Below are positions 17,715 to 27,269 of a DNA stretch of 64,000 nucleotides, piece by piece. The notes below the pieces were generated by a model that had not been told where the DNA came from, made no database searches, and saw only the letters and a program-made list of their open reading frames with translations. Position 1 is the first letter of the stretch; the number at the start of each line of letters is the position of its first letter. The position numbers and the translations under genes were made by a program. Location of the stretch: NCBI GenBank assembly GCA_934434925.1, contig CAKSAC010000008.1, forward strand, positions 26,521-90,520, given 5' to 3'. This DNA is from an uncultured Eubacteriales bacterium. GTDB taxonomy: Bacteria; Bacillota; Clostridia; Oscillospirales; CAG-272.

Positions 17715-18152
17715 TTATCCCCGCCGCAGGACAAGCGCGTCCTCGCAGGGGTTCTTGTAATAATTTTTCCGCCGGCCGACCGTGAAGAACCCGGCGGCGG
17801 TATAGAGAGCAATGGCCGGGGCGTTCCCGGCACGGACTTCCAGAAAGCAGGTGGGCGCGCCCGCCGCGTCGAGACGTGCGAGAAAAGCGGAAAGAAGCCG
17901 TTTCCCGATGCCCCGGCGGCGCGAATCCGGGCGGGTGACAATCCGGTAAAGCTCTCCTTCCGGCGGAAGGCACCGCCCGCAAAGCGCCCCGACGGCGCGG
18001 CCTTCTTCCTCGGCAATCAGCGTGACCGAACCGGGGGAAGACAGATGCCCGGCCAGCAGGGATATCTCCCATGGCGAGCCGAATCCTTCGGCTTCCAGGG
18101 CGGCAAGGGCGGCAAGATCGGCCTTTTGGGCCGGTCGGACAGAGTAGGGCAT
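17715..18152 (-). CDS. rimI: Ribosomal protein S18 alanine N-acetyltransferase (GNAT)
   Basis: This 145-aa GNAT protein has the acetyl-CoA loop RPDSRRRGIGKRLLSAFL (Q/RxxGxG/A) and the RimI C-terminal segment EVRAGNAPAIALYTAAGF, then GRRKNYYKNPCEDALVL. RimI acetylates the N terminus of ribosomal protein S18. Pairing with tsaD is usual (tsaE-tsaB-rimI-tsaD); here only the last two remain. Confidence 0.9.
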   Translation of the reverse strand: MPYSVRPAQKADLAALAALEAEGFGSPWEISLLAGHLSSPGSVTLIAEEEGRAVGALCGRCLPPEGELYRIVTRPDSRRRGIGKRLLSAFLARLDAAGAPTCFLEVRAGNAPAIALYTAAGFFTVGRRKNYYKNPCEDALVLRRG

Positions 18153-18239
18153 GGCATCCTTTCTTCAAAACGTAAAGAAAACTTTTCATCCCGGACGACC
18201 CCGAAAAGAACCGGGCCCGTCTTGCGAATATATATCCAT

Positions 18240-18268
18240 AGTATAATATAAAACTGCGGTTCCGTCAA
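18240..18268 (-). promoter_or_regulatory. Promoter of rimI-tsaD
   Basis: Minus-strand TTGACG (18263-18268), 17-base spacer, TATACT (18240-18245), about 90 bases before rimI. Confidence 0.65.
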
Positions 18269-18395
18269 GGGCAAAATCCCGGGGCATCCGACTTTTCTTT
18301 TTTAGAAATATTTGCAGTTTGTTCAGCAATTCCCGGGATTTCGTGCTATACTATAAGGAGAATTCCCGAAAAAAAGAGGAAGGAGGAAACTTTTT

Positions 18396-19232
18396 ATGCG
18401 AAAACCCGACAAAAAAATCTGCGGGAAAGTGGCGTCGATCCTCCTTCTTGCCGCGCTGATCGGGGGCGGGTATCTGCTCTTCCGCGCCCTCGGATTTACC
18501 GATCTTACCCGGGAGGAACTCAGCCGGGCAATCGGAGAATACGGTGCGGCCGCGCCGCTGATCTTTATTCTGCTCTCTTTTTTGCAGGTGACTTTTATTC
18601 CGATCCCCTCCACGGTAACAATCCTTGCCGGGGCATATCTCTTCGGCGCGTGGAATTCTTTCCTTTATTCGTATATCGGCATCGTGATCGGCAGTCTTTT
18701 TGCTTTTTTCCTCGGCCGCGTGCTGGGGAAACGCTTTGTTTGTTATATGGCCGGCGATCCCGAAAAAGTAGAGTCTTTTCTGCGCCGCGCCAAAAACAAG
18801 GAGACGGTTGTATTTTTCTTCATGTTTCTTTTCCCGGCATTCCCGGACGATCTGCTCTGCCTGATTGCCGGGATCCTGCCGATCAGTTTCCGCGCGTTTC
18901 TGTTTATGCAACTTACGACCCGCGTGACCTCCATCGGCGCAACGCTCTTTTTCTTCTCGGGCGAGATCATTCCGTTTTCGGGGTGGGGGATCCCCGTCAT
19001 GATTGCCGCGGCGCTGGCGGGTCTTGCGCTCTTCTGGTTTTCCTTCCGCCATGCCGACGCGCTGATGGCCGCCTTTGACCGCATGACTTCCCGTGTTGCG
19101 TCGTTCTTTTCCCGGAAAAAAAGCAAAAACGCGGCCGTTGAAAGCCCGAGAATGCCGGAACCCGGAACCGGCCCGGAAAGCGATACTGCCCCCCGGGGGG
19201 AGCATACAAAGGAAAGGAGAGACGACCCATGA
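18396..19232 (+). CDS. VTT-domain (TVP38/DedA-like) membrane protein
   Basis: This 278-aa protein has a TM segment near 11-29 and the VTT core: LSFLQVTFIPIPSTVTILAG, then GSLFAFFLGRVLGKRF and PAFPDDLLCLIAGILPIS. Related DedA/TVP38 proteins act as lipid scramblases or flippases. The C-terminal tail (about 235-278) is charged and disordered. AGGAGG precedes the ATG. The next gene, cardiolipin synthase, overlaps by four bases, so the pair probably works in membrane lipid handling. Confidence 0.85.
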   Translation: MRKPDKKICGKVASILLLAALIGGGYLLFRALGFTDLTREELSRAIGEYGAAAPLIFILLSFLQVTFIPIPSTVTILAGAYLFGAWNSFLYSYIGIVIGSLFAFFLGRVLGKRFVCYMAGDPEKVESFLRRAKNKETVVFFFMFLFPAFPDDLLCLIAGILPISFRAFLFMQLTTRVTSIGATLFFFSGEIIPFSGWGIPVMIAAALAGLALFWFSFRHADALMAAFDRMTSRVASFFSRKKSKNAAVESPRMPEPGTGPESDTAPRGEHTKERRDDP

Positions 19233-20761
19233 AAATCCTGAAACTGTTTTTCAGCCGCGGCATGATTGTCGCCATAGCCGTTATCCTGCAGGGGGCGGCG
19301 CTGGCGGCGCTGATGCTGGCATCCGGACTTTTTTCAATGTGGGCGGGCGTATTTTTTCTGCTTTTGGATATTTTTATCTTTTTCCATATGATCAACAAAG
19401 ACAGCGACCCGTCCTTCAAGTTGCTTTGGATGTTTCTCATCATTCTTTTGCCGGTTTTCGGGAATATTCTTTATATTTTTCTCGCAAACCCGAAGATACA
19501 CCGCCGTGAGAACGAGGCGCTGGATCGCGTGGAAAAAAAGAGGGAAGCCTACCTGTCTTCCGACTCTTCCTTTCAACATGCAGTCGAGGAGCAACTCGGA
19601 AAATACAGCGGCGCGGAGCGCCTTTTGCAGACGACGGCCTATTCGCACGGGCATCTCGGTAACCGCCTGACCTATTACGGCGACGGAGCCGTTTTCTTCC
19701 GCGATCTTTTAGAGTCGGTGCAACAGGCGCGGTCTTTTATCTTCCTGGAATTCTTCATCATCAAGCGCGGCAAGGTCTGGGATGAACTCTATCCGCTCCT
19801 TTTGCAGAAGGTGGAAGAAGGGGTGGAGATACGGATTCTGTATGACGATGTCGGTACGCTCGGAGAGCTGGAAGGCTCTTTCAATCGGAAATTAGAGAAA
19901 AAAGGGATTTTTTGCCGGAAATTCAACCCCGTCCGCCCGATTCTCTCCGGCATCTACAACTACCGCGACCATCGGAAGATTGCGGTGATTGACGGCCGCG
20001 TGGCTTATACCGGCGGGATGAATCTGGCCGACGAATACGCGGGGCTGTCCGAACCATACGGAAAATGGAAAGACTCGGCGCTGAGGATTCGCGGTTCGGC
20101 GGTCGCCAACTTCACATTCCTGTTTTTGCAGCTCTTCGGGATGTGCGGCCCGTCGGACGAATTGAACTATACGCCCTATTTTGACAGTTTACCGAAAGAA
20201 GCGACCGCCGGCGGGTATGTTCATCCGTTCGGCACGGGGCCGGAACCCTTTTATCGCACCTCGGTGGCCGAGAACGTTTTTTTGACGCTTATCAATTCCG
20301 CCGAACGCTATCTCTACATCACCACCCCCTATCTCATTATGAGCCATACGGTGGAAACGGCGCTCCGCAACGCCGCTTACCGGGGCGTGGATGTGCGGAT
20401 TGTGACCCCGCATATTCCGGACAAAAAGATTGTTTTTCAGATGACGCGGGCTTCCTATTTTCCTCTTTTGGATTCGGGTGTGCGCATTTTTGAATATACG
20501 CCCGGGTTTATTCACGCCAAGCAGATTATCGCGGATGGAGAGATCGGCTTTGTCGGAAGTATCAATCTGGATTTCCGCAGTCTTTCGCACCACTTTGAAT
20601 GCGGTGCGCTGATCTGCCACGACCCGGTGCTTGAATCAATCCGCCGGGATTTTGACGGAATTTTTGAAGTCAGCGCGGAGATGACAAGCGAGAACTTCCG
20701 GATGAACCGCTTCGGATTCCTGATCAGCCGGTTGCTCGGGCTGTTTGCCCCGTTGTTCTGA
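19229..20761 (+). CDS. cls: Cardiolipin synthase
   Basis: This 510-aa phospholipase-D-type enzyme has two N-terminal TM segments, the PLD nuclease N-terminal region (NPKIHRRENEALDRV), and two HKD motifs: HRKIAVIDGRVAYTGGMN (H248) and HAKQIIADGEIGFVGSIN (H429). It joins two phosphatidylglycerol molecules into cardiolipin at the membrane. The ATG overlaps the VTT gene (ATGA). A tandem repeat starts right at its stop. Confidence 0.93.
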   Translation: MKILKLFFSRGMIVAIAVILQGAALAALMLASGLFSMWAGVFFLLLDIFIFFHMINKDSDPSFKLLWMFLIILLPVFGNILYIFLANPKIHRRENEALDRVEKKREAYLSSDSSFQHAVEEQLGKYSGAERLLQTTAYSHGHLGNRLTYYGDGAVFFRDLLESVQQARSFIFLEFFIIKRGKVWDELYPLLLQKVEEGVEIRILYDDVGTLGELEGSFNRKLEKKGIFCRKFNPVRPILSGIYNYRDHRKIAVIDGRVAYTGGMNLADEYAGLSEPYGKWKDSALRIRGSAVANFTFLFLQLFGMCGPSDELNYTPYFDSLPKEATAGGYVHPFGTGPEPFYRTSVAENVFLTLINSAERYLYITTPYLIMSHTVETALRNAAYRGVDVRIVTPHIPDKKIVFQMTRASYFPLLDSGVRIFEYTPGFIHAKQIIADGEIGFVGSINLDFRSLSHHFECGALICHDPVLESIRRDFDGIFEVSAEMTSENFRMNRFGFLISRLLGLFAPLF

Positions 20762-20844
20762 TAAAGACCCGCATAAGATAAAAACCCGCAAAGGATAAAG
20801 ACCCGCATAAGATAAAAACCCGCAAAGGATAAAGACCCGCATAG
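20760..20844 (+). repeat. 17-bp tandem repeat, 5 copies, starting at the cls stop codon
   Basis: Five contiguous 17-base units alternate between GATAAAGACCCGCATAA and GATAAAAACCCGCAAAG. The first unit begins at the second base of the cls TGA stop. The 34-base double unit is repeated exactly. Confidence 0.95.
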
Positions 20845-20860
20845 GACCGGCGGGTTACGG

Positions 20861-20952
20861 AAAAAGAAAAGCAGAAGTGCCGAAAATGAAGCGCCCCTGA
20901 AAAGATCAGACTTTTCGGAGGCCTGTCAAAAAGGCTTCTGCTTTTTCTTTTG
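20861..20952 (+). terminator. Long, nested hairpin terminator of cls
   Basis: An outer stem AGCAGAAG/CTTCTGCT encloses an inner stem CCGAAAA/TTTTCGG, and the structure ends in CTTTTTCTTTT. It is much longer than the other terminators in the window. Confidence 0.6.
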
Positions 20953-21010
20953 GCGCGTCCGATGGCGGGCGGCGCGAAAAAGGGATACGGCGGTTTGCCG
21001 GGATTCCGGC

Positions 21011-21063
21011 CGCCGGGGTTATGGTTGTCGCCGGGGTTATGGTTGTCGCCGGGTTATATCTGT
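21011..21063 (-). repeat. 18-bp tandem repeat, 3 copies, downstream of the exonuclease gene
   Basis: CGCCGGGGTTATGGTTGT occurs at 21011 and 21029, with a diverged third copy at 21047. It lies 77 bases past the exonuclease stop. No gene is visible in the rest of the 20762-21139 gap. Confidence 0.9.
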
Positions 21064-21139
21064 CTCCGGGGGGAGAAACCGGCCGATGAGCGGGTCAGAA
21101 ACGGCGATTTTTGTAAAGAAATCTTTACGGCACGGCGGA

Positions 21140-22135
21140 TCAGTCGTTCACGGAGGCCGGCGGGGCGGTTTTTTCTGTCCGTCCTGCCGTGCGATGCCGC
21201 CGGCGCGTACGCCGCCGTCGCTTTTGCGCAGCCTCCTCCATTTTTTGGCGGTACGCCTCGGTTTCGGCCGGGTCGGCGATTGTGACGGTCTTGCGCAGGC
21301 GGTAGGTACCGTCAAAGTTGGAACTGACCCGCACCGTATAGAAGAGGTCGCCGTCTTTGTCGCAGTGGCAGAGTGTGCGGTATTTGTTCCCGCGTCCGCC
21401 GGACAGGCGCGAGAGGACTTTCGGCGGGGTGTGGCAGAGCGGGCAGTCATCCGCGCCGCTTTCGGGGGAAGACAGCGCCTCCTCCACGGTTTCATAACCG
21501 ATATCGCCTATATCGGAGTCTCCGTAGGTCTTGTCGTAGAGATATTCTTCTCCGCGCGGGCCGTAATCGCGTACTCCGGCCGCAAGGTCCAGCCGCCGCG
21601 CAACGAGGGCGGTGAAATAGGCGTCGTTCAGGGCATCGTGCGCCGGGAGGGTCTGGGTTACGCCGAGCGTTTCCATCGCGCATTCCAGCGAACGCTGTTT
21701 CTGTGCGCCGTTTTCCTTCTGCCGGCTGTAAATCTTTTGCAGATCGTAATCACAATCGAGCCAGGCGGACGGAATATTGTGCGCCGCAAGATTTTCGCGG
21801 AGCATCGGCACATCGTCCGGCCCCCATGTCAGAAGAACAAAGTTGTTGCCGCACCAATGGCGGAAACTTTCCGAAGCTTCCGGGAGGGGGGTTCCGTTAT
21901 CGATCATTTCCTGCGAGATGCCGGTCAGGTTGCGCACATGCTTATGTATTTTTGTGAAGAACCGGGGTTTGACAATGATACTGTAACTTCCGGTGATATT
22001 CATGCTGTCATCCAGTTTGACCGCCCCGATCTGAATTACTTCGCCGTGCAGGTGCGCGCCGATACGTTTTTGCACAGCCAGGGCGCGTTGTACATAGGTC
22101 TGGTTCCATTCCAGATCCAACATTATATAATCCAT
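21140..22135 (-). CDS. DEDD-type 3'-5' exonuclease with C-terminal zinc-binding region
   Basis: This 331-aa protein begins MDYIMLDLEWNQ, with the first acidic pair of the DnaQ-like fold. It has an LTGISQEMIDNG segment typical of DEDDh exonucleases and HDALNDAYFTALV with the last His and Asp. A C-terminal part has CPLCH...CHCD and may bind zinc; the end is very basic (KRRRRTRRRHR). Such proteins are common in Clostridia, and the substrate is unknown. The ATG at 22135 is chosen because the promoter -10 ends at 22166 and GGAG lies just before it; upstream ATGs would be nearly leaderless. Confidence 0.8.
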   Translation of the reverse strand: MDYIMLDLEWNQTYVQRALAVQKRIGAHLHGEVIQIGAVKLDDSMNITGSYSIIVKPRFFTKIHKHVRNLTGISQEMIDNGTPLPEASESFRHWCGNNFVLLTWGPDDVPMLRENLAAHNIPSAWLDCDYDLQKIYSRQKENGAQKQRSLECAMETLGVTQTLPAHDALNDAYFTALVARRLDLAAGVRDYGPRGEEYLYDKTYGDSDIGDIGYETVEEALSSPESGADDCPLCHTPPKVLSRLSGGRGNKYRTLCHCDKDGDLFYTVRVSSNFDGTYRLRKTVTIADPAETEAYRQKMEEAAQKRRRRTRRRHRTAGRTEKTAPPASVND

Positions 22136-22165
22136 ATTGCTCCAATCCGTCATTCCGACCATCCT

Positions 22166-22194
22166 ATTATACCGGATTTTTGCGTGATTGTCAA
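22166..22194 (-). promoter_or_regulatory. Consensus sigma-A promoter of the exonuclease gene
   Basis: Minus-strand TTGACA (22189-22194), a spacer of exactly 17 and TATAAT (22166-22171). Confidence 0.85.
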
Positions 22195-22233
22195 TCGTCC
22201 GTGCGCAAAAAAGACTTCCGACACAAAAATCGC

Positions 22234-22262
22234 TTGACAAGAATAAAATTATAATGTATATC
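22234..22262 (+). promoter_or_regulatory. Promoter of the glutamine synthetase gene
   Basis: TTGACA (22234-22239), 17-base spacer, TATATC (22257-22262), about 68 bases before the ATG at 22330. Confidence 0.5.
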
Positions 22263-22329
22263 TATTTTTGTACAGAGTATTGAAATGGACGGATTGACCA
22301 TCCGGACGAACGATCGGAAGGAGACCGAT

Positions 22330-24423
22330 ATGGAAAATGCAAGCCGTCTTCCCGCACTGTTTGGCAGTATGGTGTTTGGCGAGGAGGCCATGAAGAAGAC
22401 TTTGTCCCCGGAGATCTACACCGCGCTGAAAAAAACGACCGAAAACGGGGAGCCTTTATCACCCGAAGTGGCGGATGCCGTGGCGGAAGCCATGAAGAAC
22501 TGGGCCATGGAACGGGGGGCTACCCATTTTACGCATTGGTTTCAGCCCATGACCGGTATCACCGCCGAAAAGCACGACAGTTTTCTGGAACCGGCGGAAG
22601 AAGGCCGGATTCTCATGAGTTTTTCCGGAAAGGCATTGATCAAAGGAGAACCGGACGCTTCCGCGTTCCCTTCGGGCGGCCTGCGCGCGACCTTTGAAGC
22701 GCGCGGATATACAGCGTGGGATCCGACCTCTCCGGCCTTTGTGAAGGAAGGAACCCTTTATATTCCGACGGCGTTCTGTTCTTTCGGCGGGGCGGCGCTC
22801 GATAAAAAAACGCCGCTTTTGCGGTCGATGGACTGCGTGGCGCGATCTGCCGGACGGCTTCTTTCACTGCTCGGGACCGAGACCCGGGTGACGACGACGG
22901 TCGGAGCGGAGCAGGAGTATTTTCTGATCCCGCGCGAACTCTTTGAACGCCGGCGCGACCTGCGCCTCTGCGGACGGACGCTCTTCGGAGCCAGACCGCC
23001 GAAAGGACAGGAGCTGGACGATCACTATTTCGGGGCGATCCGGCCGGAAGTCAAGGGCTTCATGGACGATTTGGATTATGAACTGTGGAAACTGGGCGTT
23101 ATGGCCAAAACCGAACATAACGAAGCGGCTCCCGCCCAGCATGAACTGGCACCGGTCTACGAGACTACCAATATTGCCTGCGACCACAATCAGCTCACCA
23201 TGGAAATGATGAAAAAGGTGGCCACGCGGCATGGGCTGGTCTGCCTTTTGCACGAAAAGCCCTTCGCGGGGGTGAACGGGAGCGGAAAGCATAATAACTG
23301 GTCGCTTTCCACAACGGACGGGGTGAACCTTCTGCGCCCCGGAAAGACCCCGGCAGAGATGATGCGTTTTCTGCTTTTTGTGACGGCGGTGCTGGCCGCG
23401 GTGGATGAATATGCCGATCTGCTCCGGCTTTCGGTTGCGACGGCTTCCAATGACTGCCGCCTCGGCGGGTATGAGGCTCCGCCGGTCATTCTTTCCGTCT
23501 TCCTCGGGGAAGAGCTGACAACGGTACTCGACGCAATCGCCGCGGAGCATATCGACTATACGAAAAAGAAAAAAGCGCTGATGGATCTCGGCGCGTCGGT
23601 TCTGCCGAAGATTCCGAAAGATAATTCCGACAGGAACCGCACCTCTCCCTTTGCCTTTACGGGAAATAAATTTGAGTTCCGTATGTTGGGGTCTTCCGCT
23701 TCAATCGCGGAGCCGAACATCATTCTGAACACTGCCGTAGCGGAGATACTGGACCGGTTTTCCGACGAGCTGGAAAAAGCGGCAGACCGCACCGACGCGG
23801 TCGGGAAACTGATCGGCCGCACCTATCAGGCGCATAAGCGTATTGTTTTCAACGGGAACGGCTATTCCGAAGAGTGGAGAAAAGAGGCTGCCCGCCGCGG
23901 CCTGCCCGAACGCCGCAGTACGGCCGAAGCGCTTTCGCATTATATGGATGAAAAGAATCTGGAACTCTTCATCCGCCATGGAATCTTCACACGCGAAGAA
24001 GTCGCTTCCCGCGAAGAGATTCTGCTGGAAAATTACGCAAAGACCCTGCATATCGAGGCCCTCACGATGACCGAAATGACAAGGCGCGAGATTCTGCCGG
24101 CGATCGCTTCTTATGAAGAAAAACTGAGCCGGCTGGCCTGCTGTAAGAACGAATTGCATCTTCCGGCGACGTACGAATGCGATCTTCTTTCCCGCCTCGG
24201 TTGTCTGGCCGCCGATGCCGCCGCGCAGTCGGATGAACTCTACCGCCGGGCGGAGGCCGCCGCCGCGCTCGCTTTGCCGGGCGAACGCGCCGCCGCTTTT
24301 GACAAGGAAGTGGCCCCTGCGATGGCGCGCCTGCGCGCAACGGTTGACGAAGCGGAGACCGTTATGCCCTCGGTTGCCGGCGCGTGGCCCTATCCTTCCT
24401 ATACCGATCTGCTTTATTATTAA
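22330..24423 (+). CDS. glnN: Glutamine synthetase type III
   Basis: This 697-aa protein is far longer than GSI (about 450 aa) and matches GSIII. It has [22 protein letters not shown] near the start, [10 protein letters not shown] with catalytic Glu, the [19 protein letters not shown] metal/glutamate segment and [10 protein letters not shown] at the ATP site. GSIII makes glutamine from glutamate and ammonia and is frequent in anaerobic gut bacteria. AAGGAG lies nine bases before the ATG at 22330; the longer frame to 22285 overlaps the promoter region. The last codon and stop are duplicated downstream. Confidence 0.93.
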   Translation: MENASRLPALFGSMVFGEEAMKKTLSPEIYTALKKTTENGEPLSPEVADAVAEAMKNWAMERGATHFTHWFQPMTGITAEKHDSFLEPAEEGRILMSFSGKALIKGEPDASAFPSGGLRATFEARGYTAWDPTSPAFVKEGTLYIPTAFCSFGGAALDKKTPLLRSMDCVARSAGRLLSLLGTETRVTTTVGAEQEYFLIPRELFERRRDLRLCGRTLFGARPPKGQELDDHYFGAIRPEVKGFMDDLDYELWKLGVMAKTEHNEAAPAQHELAPVYETTNIACDHNQLTMEMMKKVATRHGLVCLLHEKPFAGVNGSGKHNNWSLSTTDGVNLLRPGKTPAEMMRFLLFVTAVLAAVDEYADLLRLSVATASNDCRLGGYEAPPVILSVFLGEELTTVLDAIAAEHIDYTKKKKALMDLGASVLPKIPKDNSDRNRTSPFAFTGNKFEFRMLGSSASIAEPNIILNTAVAEILDRFSDELEKAADRTDAVGKLIGRTYQAHKRIVFNGNGYSEEWRKEAARRGLPERRSTAEALSHYMDEKNLELFIRHGIFTREEVASREEILLENYAKTLHIEALTMTEMTRREILPAIASYEEKLSRLACCKNELHLPATYECDLLSRLGCLAADAAAQSDELYRRAEAAAALALPGERAAAFDKEVAPAMARLRATVDEAETVMPSVAGAWPYPSYTDLLYY

Positions 24424-24457
24424 GCCCGTACCGGAGCTATTAAGCCCGTACCGGAGC
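24418..24457 (+). repeat. 20-bp tandem duplication containing the GS stop codon
   Basis: TATTAAGCCCGTACCGGAGC occurs twice without a gap. TAT-TAA in the first copy is the last codon and the stop of the gene. Confidence 0.92.
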
Positions 24458-24556
24458 GCGCACCCCGGCGCGCGGCCCGCTTGCGGCAATGCCGGACGCT
24501 TTCCCGGAATTTGCGGAAAGATTCCGGCCGGAACCAATCTGTATAGTTTTCTTTAC

Positions 24557-24593
24557 AAAAAACGCCTTCGCGTCATGCGGAGGCGTTTCTTTA
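24557..24593. terminator. Bidirectional terminator between GS and leuS
   Basis: AACGCCTTCGC/GCGGAGGCGTT with a five-base loop is flanked by an A run and a T-rich run, so it can serve both convergent genes. Confidence 0.8.
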
Positions 24594-24624
24594 TGCTTTT
24601 TGTGCTTTCACGCAGGGTGGGCGA

Positions 24625-27027
24625 TTACCGGACCACGATATTGACAATCTTATCCGGAACGTAAATCTCTTTGACGGTGGTCTTGCCGGCAATGGCGGCG
24701 GCAATCTTCGGGAGAGCGCGGGCGGCGGCCAAGGCTTCTTCGCGGCCGGTTCCGACGGGCAGAGAAAGAAGATCACGGACTTTGCCGCAGACCTGTACGG
24801 CGACTTCGACCGTTGCATCCTGTGTTTTGGCTTCGTCGTATGTCGGCCATGCGGAGAGAGAAAGAAGTTCTTTGTGGCCGAGCCCTTCATAGATTTCCTC
24901 ACAAAGGTGCGGGGCAATCGGGCAGAGCAGGCTGATAAAGGTCTCCAGCTCCTCTTTTGTCAGGTGGCCGACATCGGAAATCTTGTTGAGCAGTTCCATC
25001 ATGGCCGCAATGGCGGTATTGAATTTCATGTCCTCGATATCTGCGGAGACCTTTTTCACGGTCTTGTGGAATGCGGATTCCAGTTCCGGAGTCACGCCTT
25101 CGCCGTGCGCAAGACCGGGCAGATCGGCAACTCGTTCGAGGAAGCGCTTACAGCCGCGCACGGAGTTTTCGTTCCACGGTGCGGCCGAGCCGTAATCTCC
25201 CATAAAGAGGACATAGGTGCGCAAAACATCCGCGCCATATTCCCGCACAATGTCGAGCGGATCGACGACATTCCCCTTGGATTTGCTCATCTTCTCACCG
25301 TCCGGCCCGAGAATCAGCCCCTGCGCGGTACGTTTGGCATAAGGCTCCGGCGTGTTGACGACGCCGATATCATAGAGAAAATGATGCCAGAAGCGCGAGT
25401 AGATCATGTGGCGCGTGACATGCTCCATGCCGCCGTTATACCAATCAACCGGCATCCAATAGGCCAGCTTTTCGGGGTCGGCCAGCGCATGAGGGTTGTG
25501 GGGGTCGATATAGCGGAGAAAATACCAGGAAGAACCGGCCCACTGCGGCATGGTATCGGTCTCGCGCCGGGCAGGCGCGCCGCACTTCGGACAGGTGCAG
25601 TTCACAAACGCGGGAATCTTGGCCAGCGGAGATTCGCCCCCTTCTCCCGGCTCAAAATTCTCTACCTGCGGCAGGCGGAGAGGCAGTTCTTCATACGGAA
25701 CGGGAACCATCCCGCAGTTTTTACAATGGACGATCGGAATCGGTTCTCCCCAGTAACGCTGGCGGTTGAAGGCCCAGTCCTTCATTTTGTACTGAACGCC
25801 CTCTTCACCGATGCCGCGTTCGCGAAGGACTTCAATCATCCGGGCAATCGAATCTTTTTTGTTGGTATACCCGTTCAGGAACCCGGAGTTGACCATCTCG
25901 CCGTCGCCGGTATAGGCCGCCGCCGAAATATCGCCGCCCTTGATGACTTCGACAATATCGATCCCGAACTTTTTGGCAAAATCATAATCGCGCTCGTCAT
26001 GCGCCGGAACTGCCATGATGGCACCGGTGCCGTAGCCCATCATAACATAGTCGGCAATATACAGCGGGATTTCCTTGCCGGTCAGAGGATGTGTAACCGT
26101 CAGACCGTCAAGGCGTACGCCGGTCTTGTCTTTTGCGAGCTGGGTGCGCTCAAACTCGGTCTTTTTGGCGCAGGCTTCCCGATAGGCGCGCACATCGTCC
26201 ATATTGCGGATCGAGGCGGCATATTTGTCAATCAGCGGATGCTCGGGCGCAATGACCATGAAAGTCACGCCGAAAAGAGTATCGGGGCGCGTGGTATATA
26301 TGCGCAGATTGTCCTTGGCTCCCGTGAGGGGGAAATTGACGAAAGCGCCGGTGGAACGGCCGATCCAGTTAATCTGTTGCTGTCTGACATTCGGCAGATA
26401 GTCAACGGTATTCAGCCCTTCAAGCAACTTGTCCGCATAGCGTGTGATGCGCAGATACCACACATCTTTGGATTTTTGCACGACCTCGCTTTTGCAGATA
26501 TCGCAGTGTCCGCCCTGGCTGTCTTCATTGGAAAGAACCACACGGCAGGACGGGCAATAATTGACCAGCGCGGTATCCCGGAACACAAGTCCCGCCTCGA
26601 ACATTTTGAGAAAAATCCATTGCGTCCATTTATAGTAATCCTCGTCGGTCGTGTCTATGACGCGCGACCAGTCGAAAGAAAAGCCCACCTTTTTAAGCTG
26701 GGTGGTGAACCGCTCAATATTGACGTCGGTGACGTGGCGGGGGTGCGTATGGTTTTTGATGGCGTAATTCTCAGTCGGAAGGCCGAATGCGTCAAACCCG
26801 ATGGGAAAGAGGACGTTATAACCCTGCATACGGCGCTTGCGGCTGACGACCTCCAATCCGGAATAAGCCTTGATATGGCCGACATGCATCCCGGCCCCAC
26901 TGGGGTAGGGGAACTCCACCAGCCCGTAAAACTTCGGCTTTTCACTATGGTCGTCGGCGAGGAAAGCTCCGTCAGCCTCCCAGCGTGCCTGCCATTTTTC
27001 TTCCACGGAACGGAAATCGTATTTCAT
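24625..27027 (-). CDS. leuS: Leucyl-tRNA synthetase
   Basis: This 800-aa class I synthetase has the HIGH motif as HVGH (48-51), FPIGFDAFGLPTENYAIKN, an editing domain (about 220-410), a zinc site (CPSC and CDIC around 180) and KMSKS at 579-583. It charges tRNA-Leu. Its ATG follows AGGAG and its own consensus promoter. The leader is only about 50 bases, too short for a T-box. Confidence 0.97.
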   Translation of the reverse strand: MKYDFRSVEEKWQARWEADGAFLADDHSEKPKFYGLVEFPYPSGAGMHVGHIKAYSGLEVVSRKRRMQGYNVLFPIGFDAFGLPTENYAIKNHTHPRHVTDVNIERFTTQLKKVGFSFDWSRVIDTTDEDYYKWTQWIFLKMFEAGLVFRDTALVNYCPSCRVVLSNEDSQGGHCDICKSEVVQKSKDVWYLRITRYADKLLEGLNTVDYLPNVRQQQINWIGRSTGAFVNFPLTGAKDNLRIYTTRPDTLFGVTFMVIAPEHPLIDKYAASIRNMDDVRAYREACAKKTEFERTQLAKDKTGVRLDGLTVTHPLTGKEIPLYIADYVMMGYGTGAIMAVPAHDERDYDFAKKFGIDIVEVIKGGDISAAAYTGDGEMVNSGFLNGYTNKKDSIARMIEVLRERGIGEEGVQYKMKDWAFNRQRYWGEPIPIVHCKNCGMVPVPYEELPLRLPQVENFEPGEGGESPLAKIPAFVNCTCPKCGAPARRETDTMPQWAGSSWYFLRYIDPHNPHALADPEKLAYWMPVDWYNGGMEHVTRHMIYSRFWHHFLYDIGVVNTPEPYAKRTAQGLILGPDGEKMSKSKGNVVDPLDIVREYGADVLRTYVLFMGDYGSAAPWNENSVRGCKRFLERVADLPGLAHGEGVTPELESAFHKTVKKVSADIEDMKFNTAIAAMMELLNKISDVGHLTKEELETFISLLCPIAPHLCEEIYEGLGHKELLSLSAWPTYDEAKTQDATVEVAVQVCGKVRDLLSLPVGTGREEALAAARALPKIAAAIAGKTTVKEIYVPDKIVNIVVR

Positions 27028-27085
27028 GTTTCTTCTCCTGTGTGCGCCCTTTGCGCGGTTGTTTTATTATACTGTACAATGTACT

Positions 27086-27114
27086 ATTATACTCTTCCCA
27101 CGCAACTCTGTCAA
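27086..27114 (-). promoter_or_regulatory. Consensus sigma-A promoter of leuS
   Basis: Minus-strand TTGACA (27109-27114), 17-base spacer, TATAAT (27086-27091), about 60 bases before the ATG. Confidence 0.85.
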
Positions 27115-27201
27115 TACAGGGCGGTAAAAAGTATTTTTCACCGTCCGAAGGTCTTTTTTGTCGCACGAGGCCCTTTTTTCATCGGAAATCTCTGCGGGGG
27201 C

Positions 27202-27230
27202 TTGTTTTTTCCCTTCCGGCGTTGTACAAT
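27202..27230 (+). promoter_or_regulatory. Promoter of the rhamnulokinase gene
   Basis: TTGTTT (27202-27207), 17-base spacer, TACAAT (27225-27230), about 40 bases before the start. Confidence 0.6.
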
Positions 27231-27269
27231 AGATACGATAAAATGCCTCCGGGCAGAAGAAGGAGAGAC

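Noticed and set aside
27028..27085. T-box leader for leuS
   Set aside because: Only about 60 bases lie between a consensus promoter and the start; no T-box sequence or antiterminator is seen.
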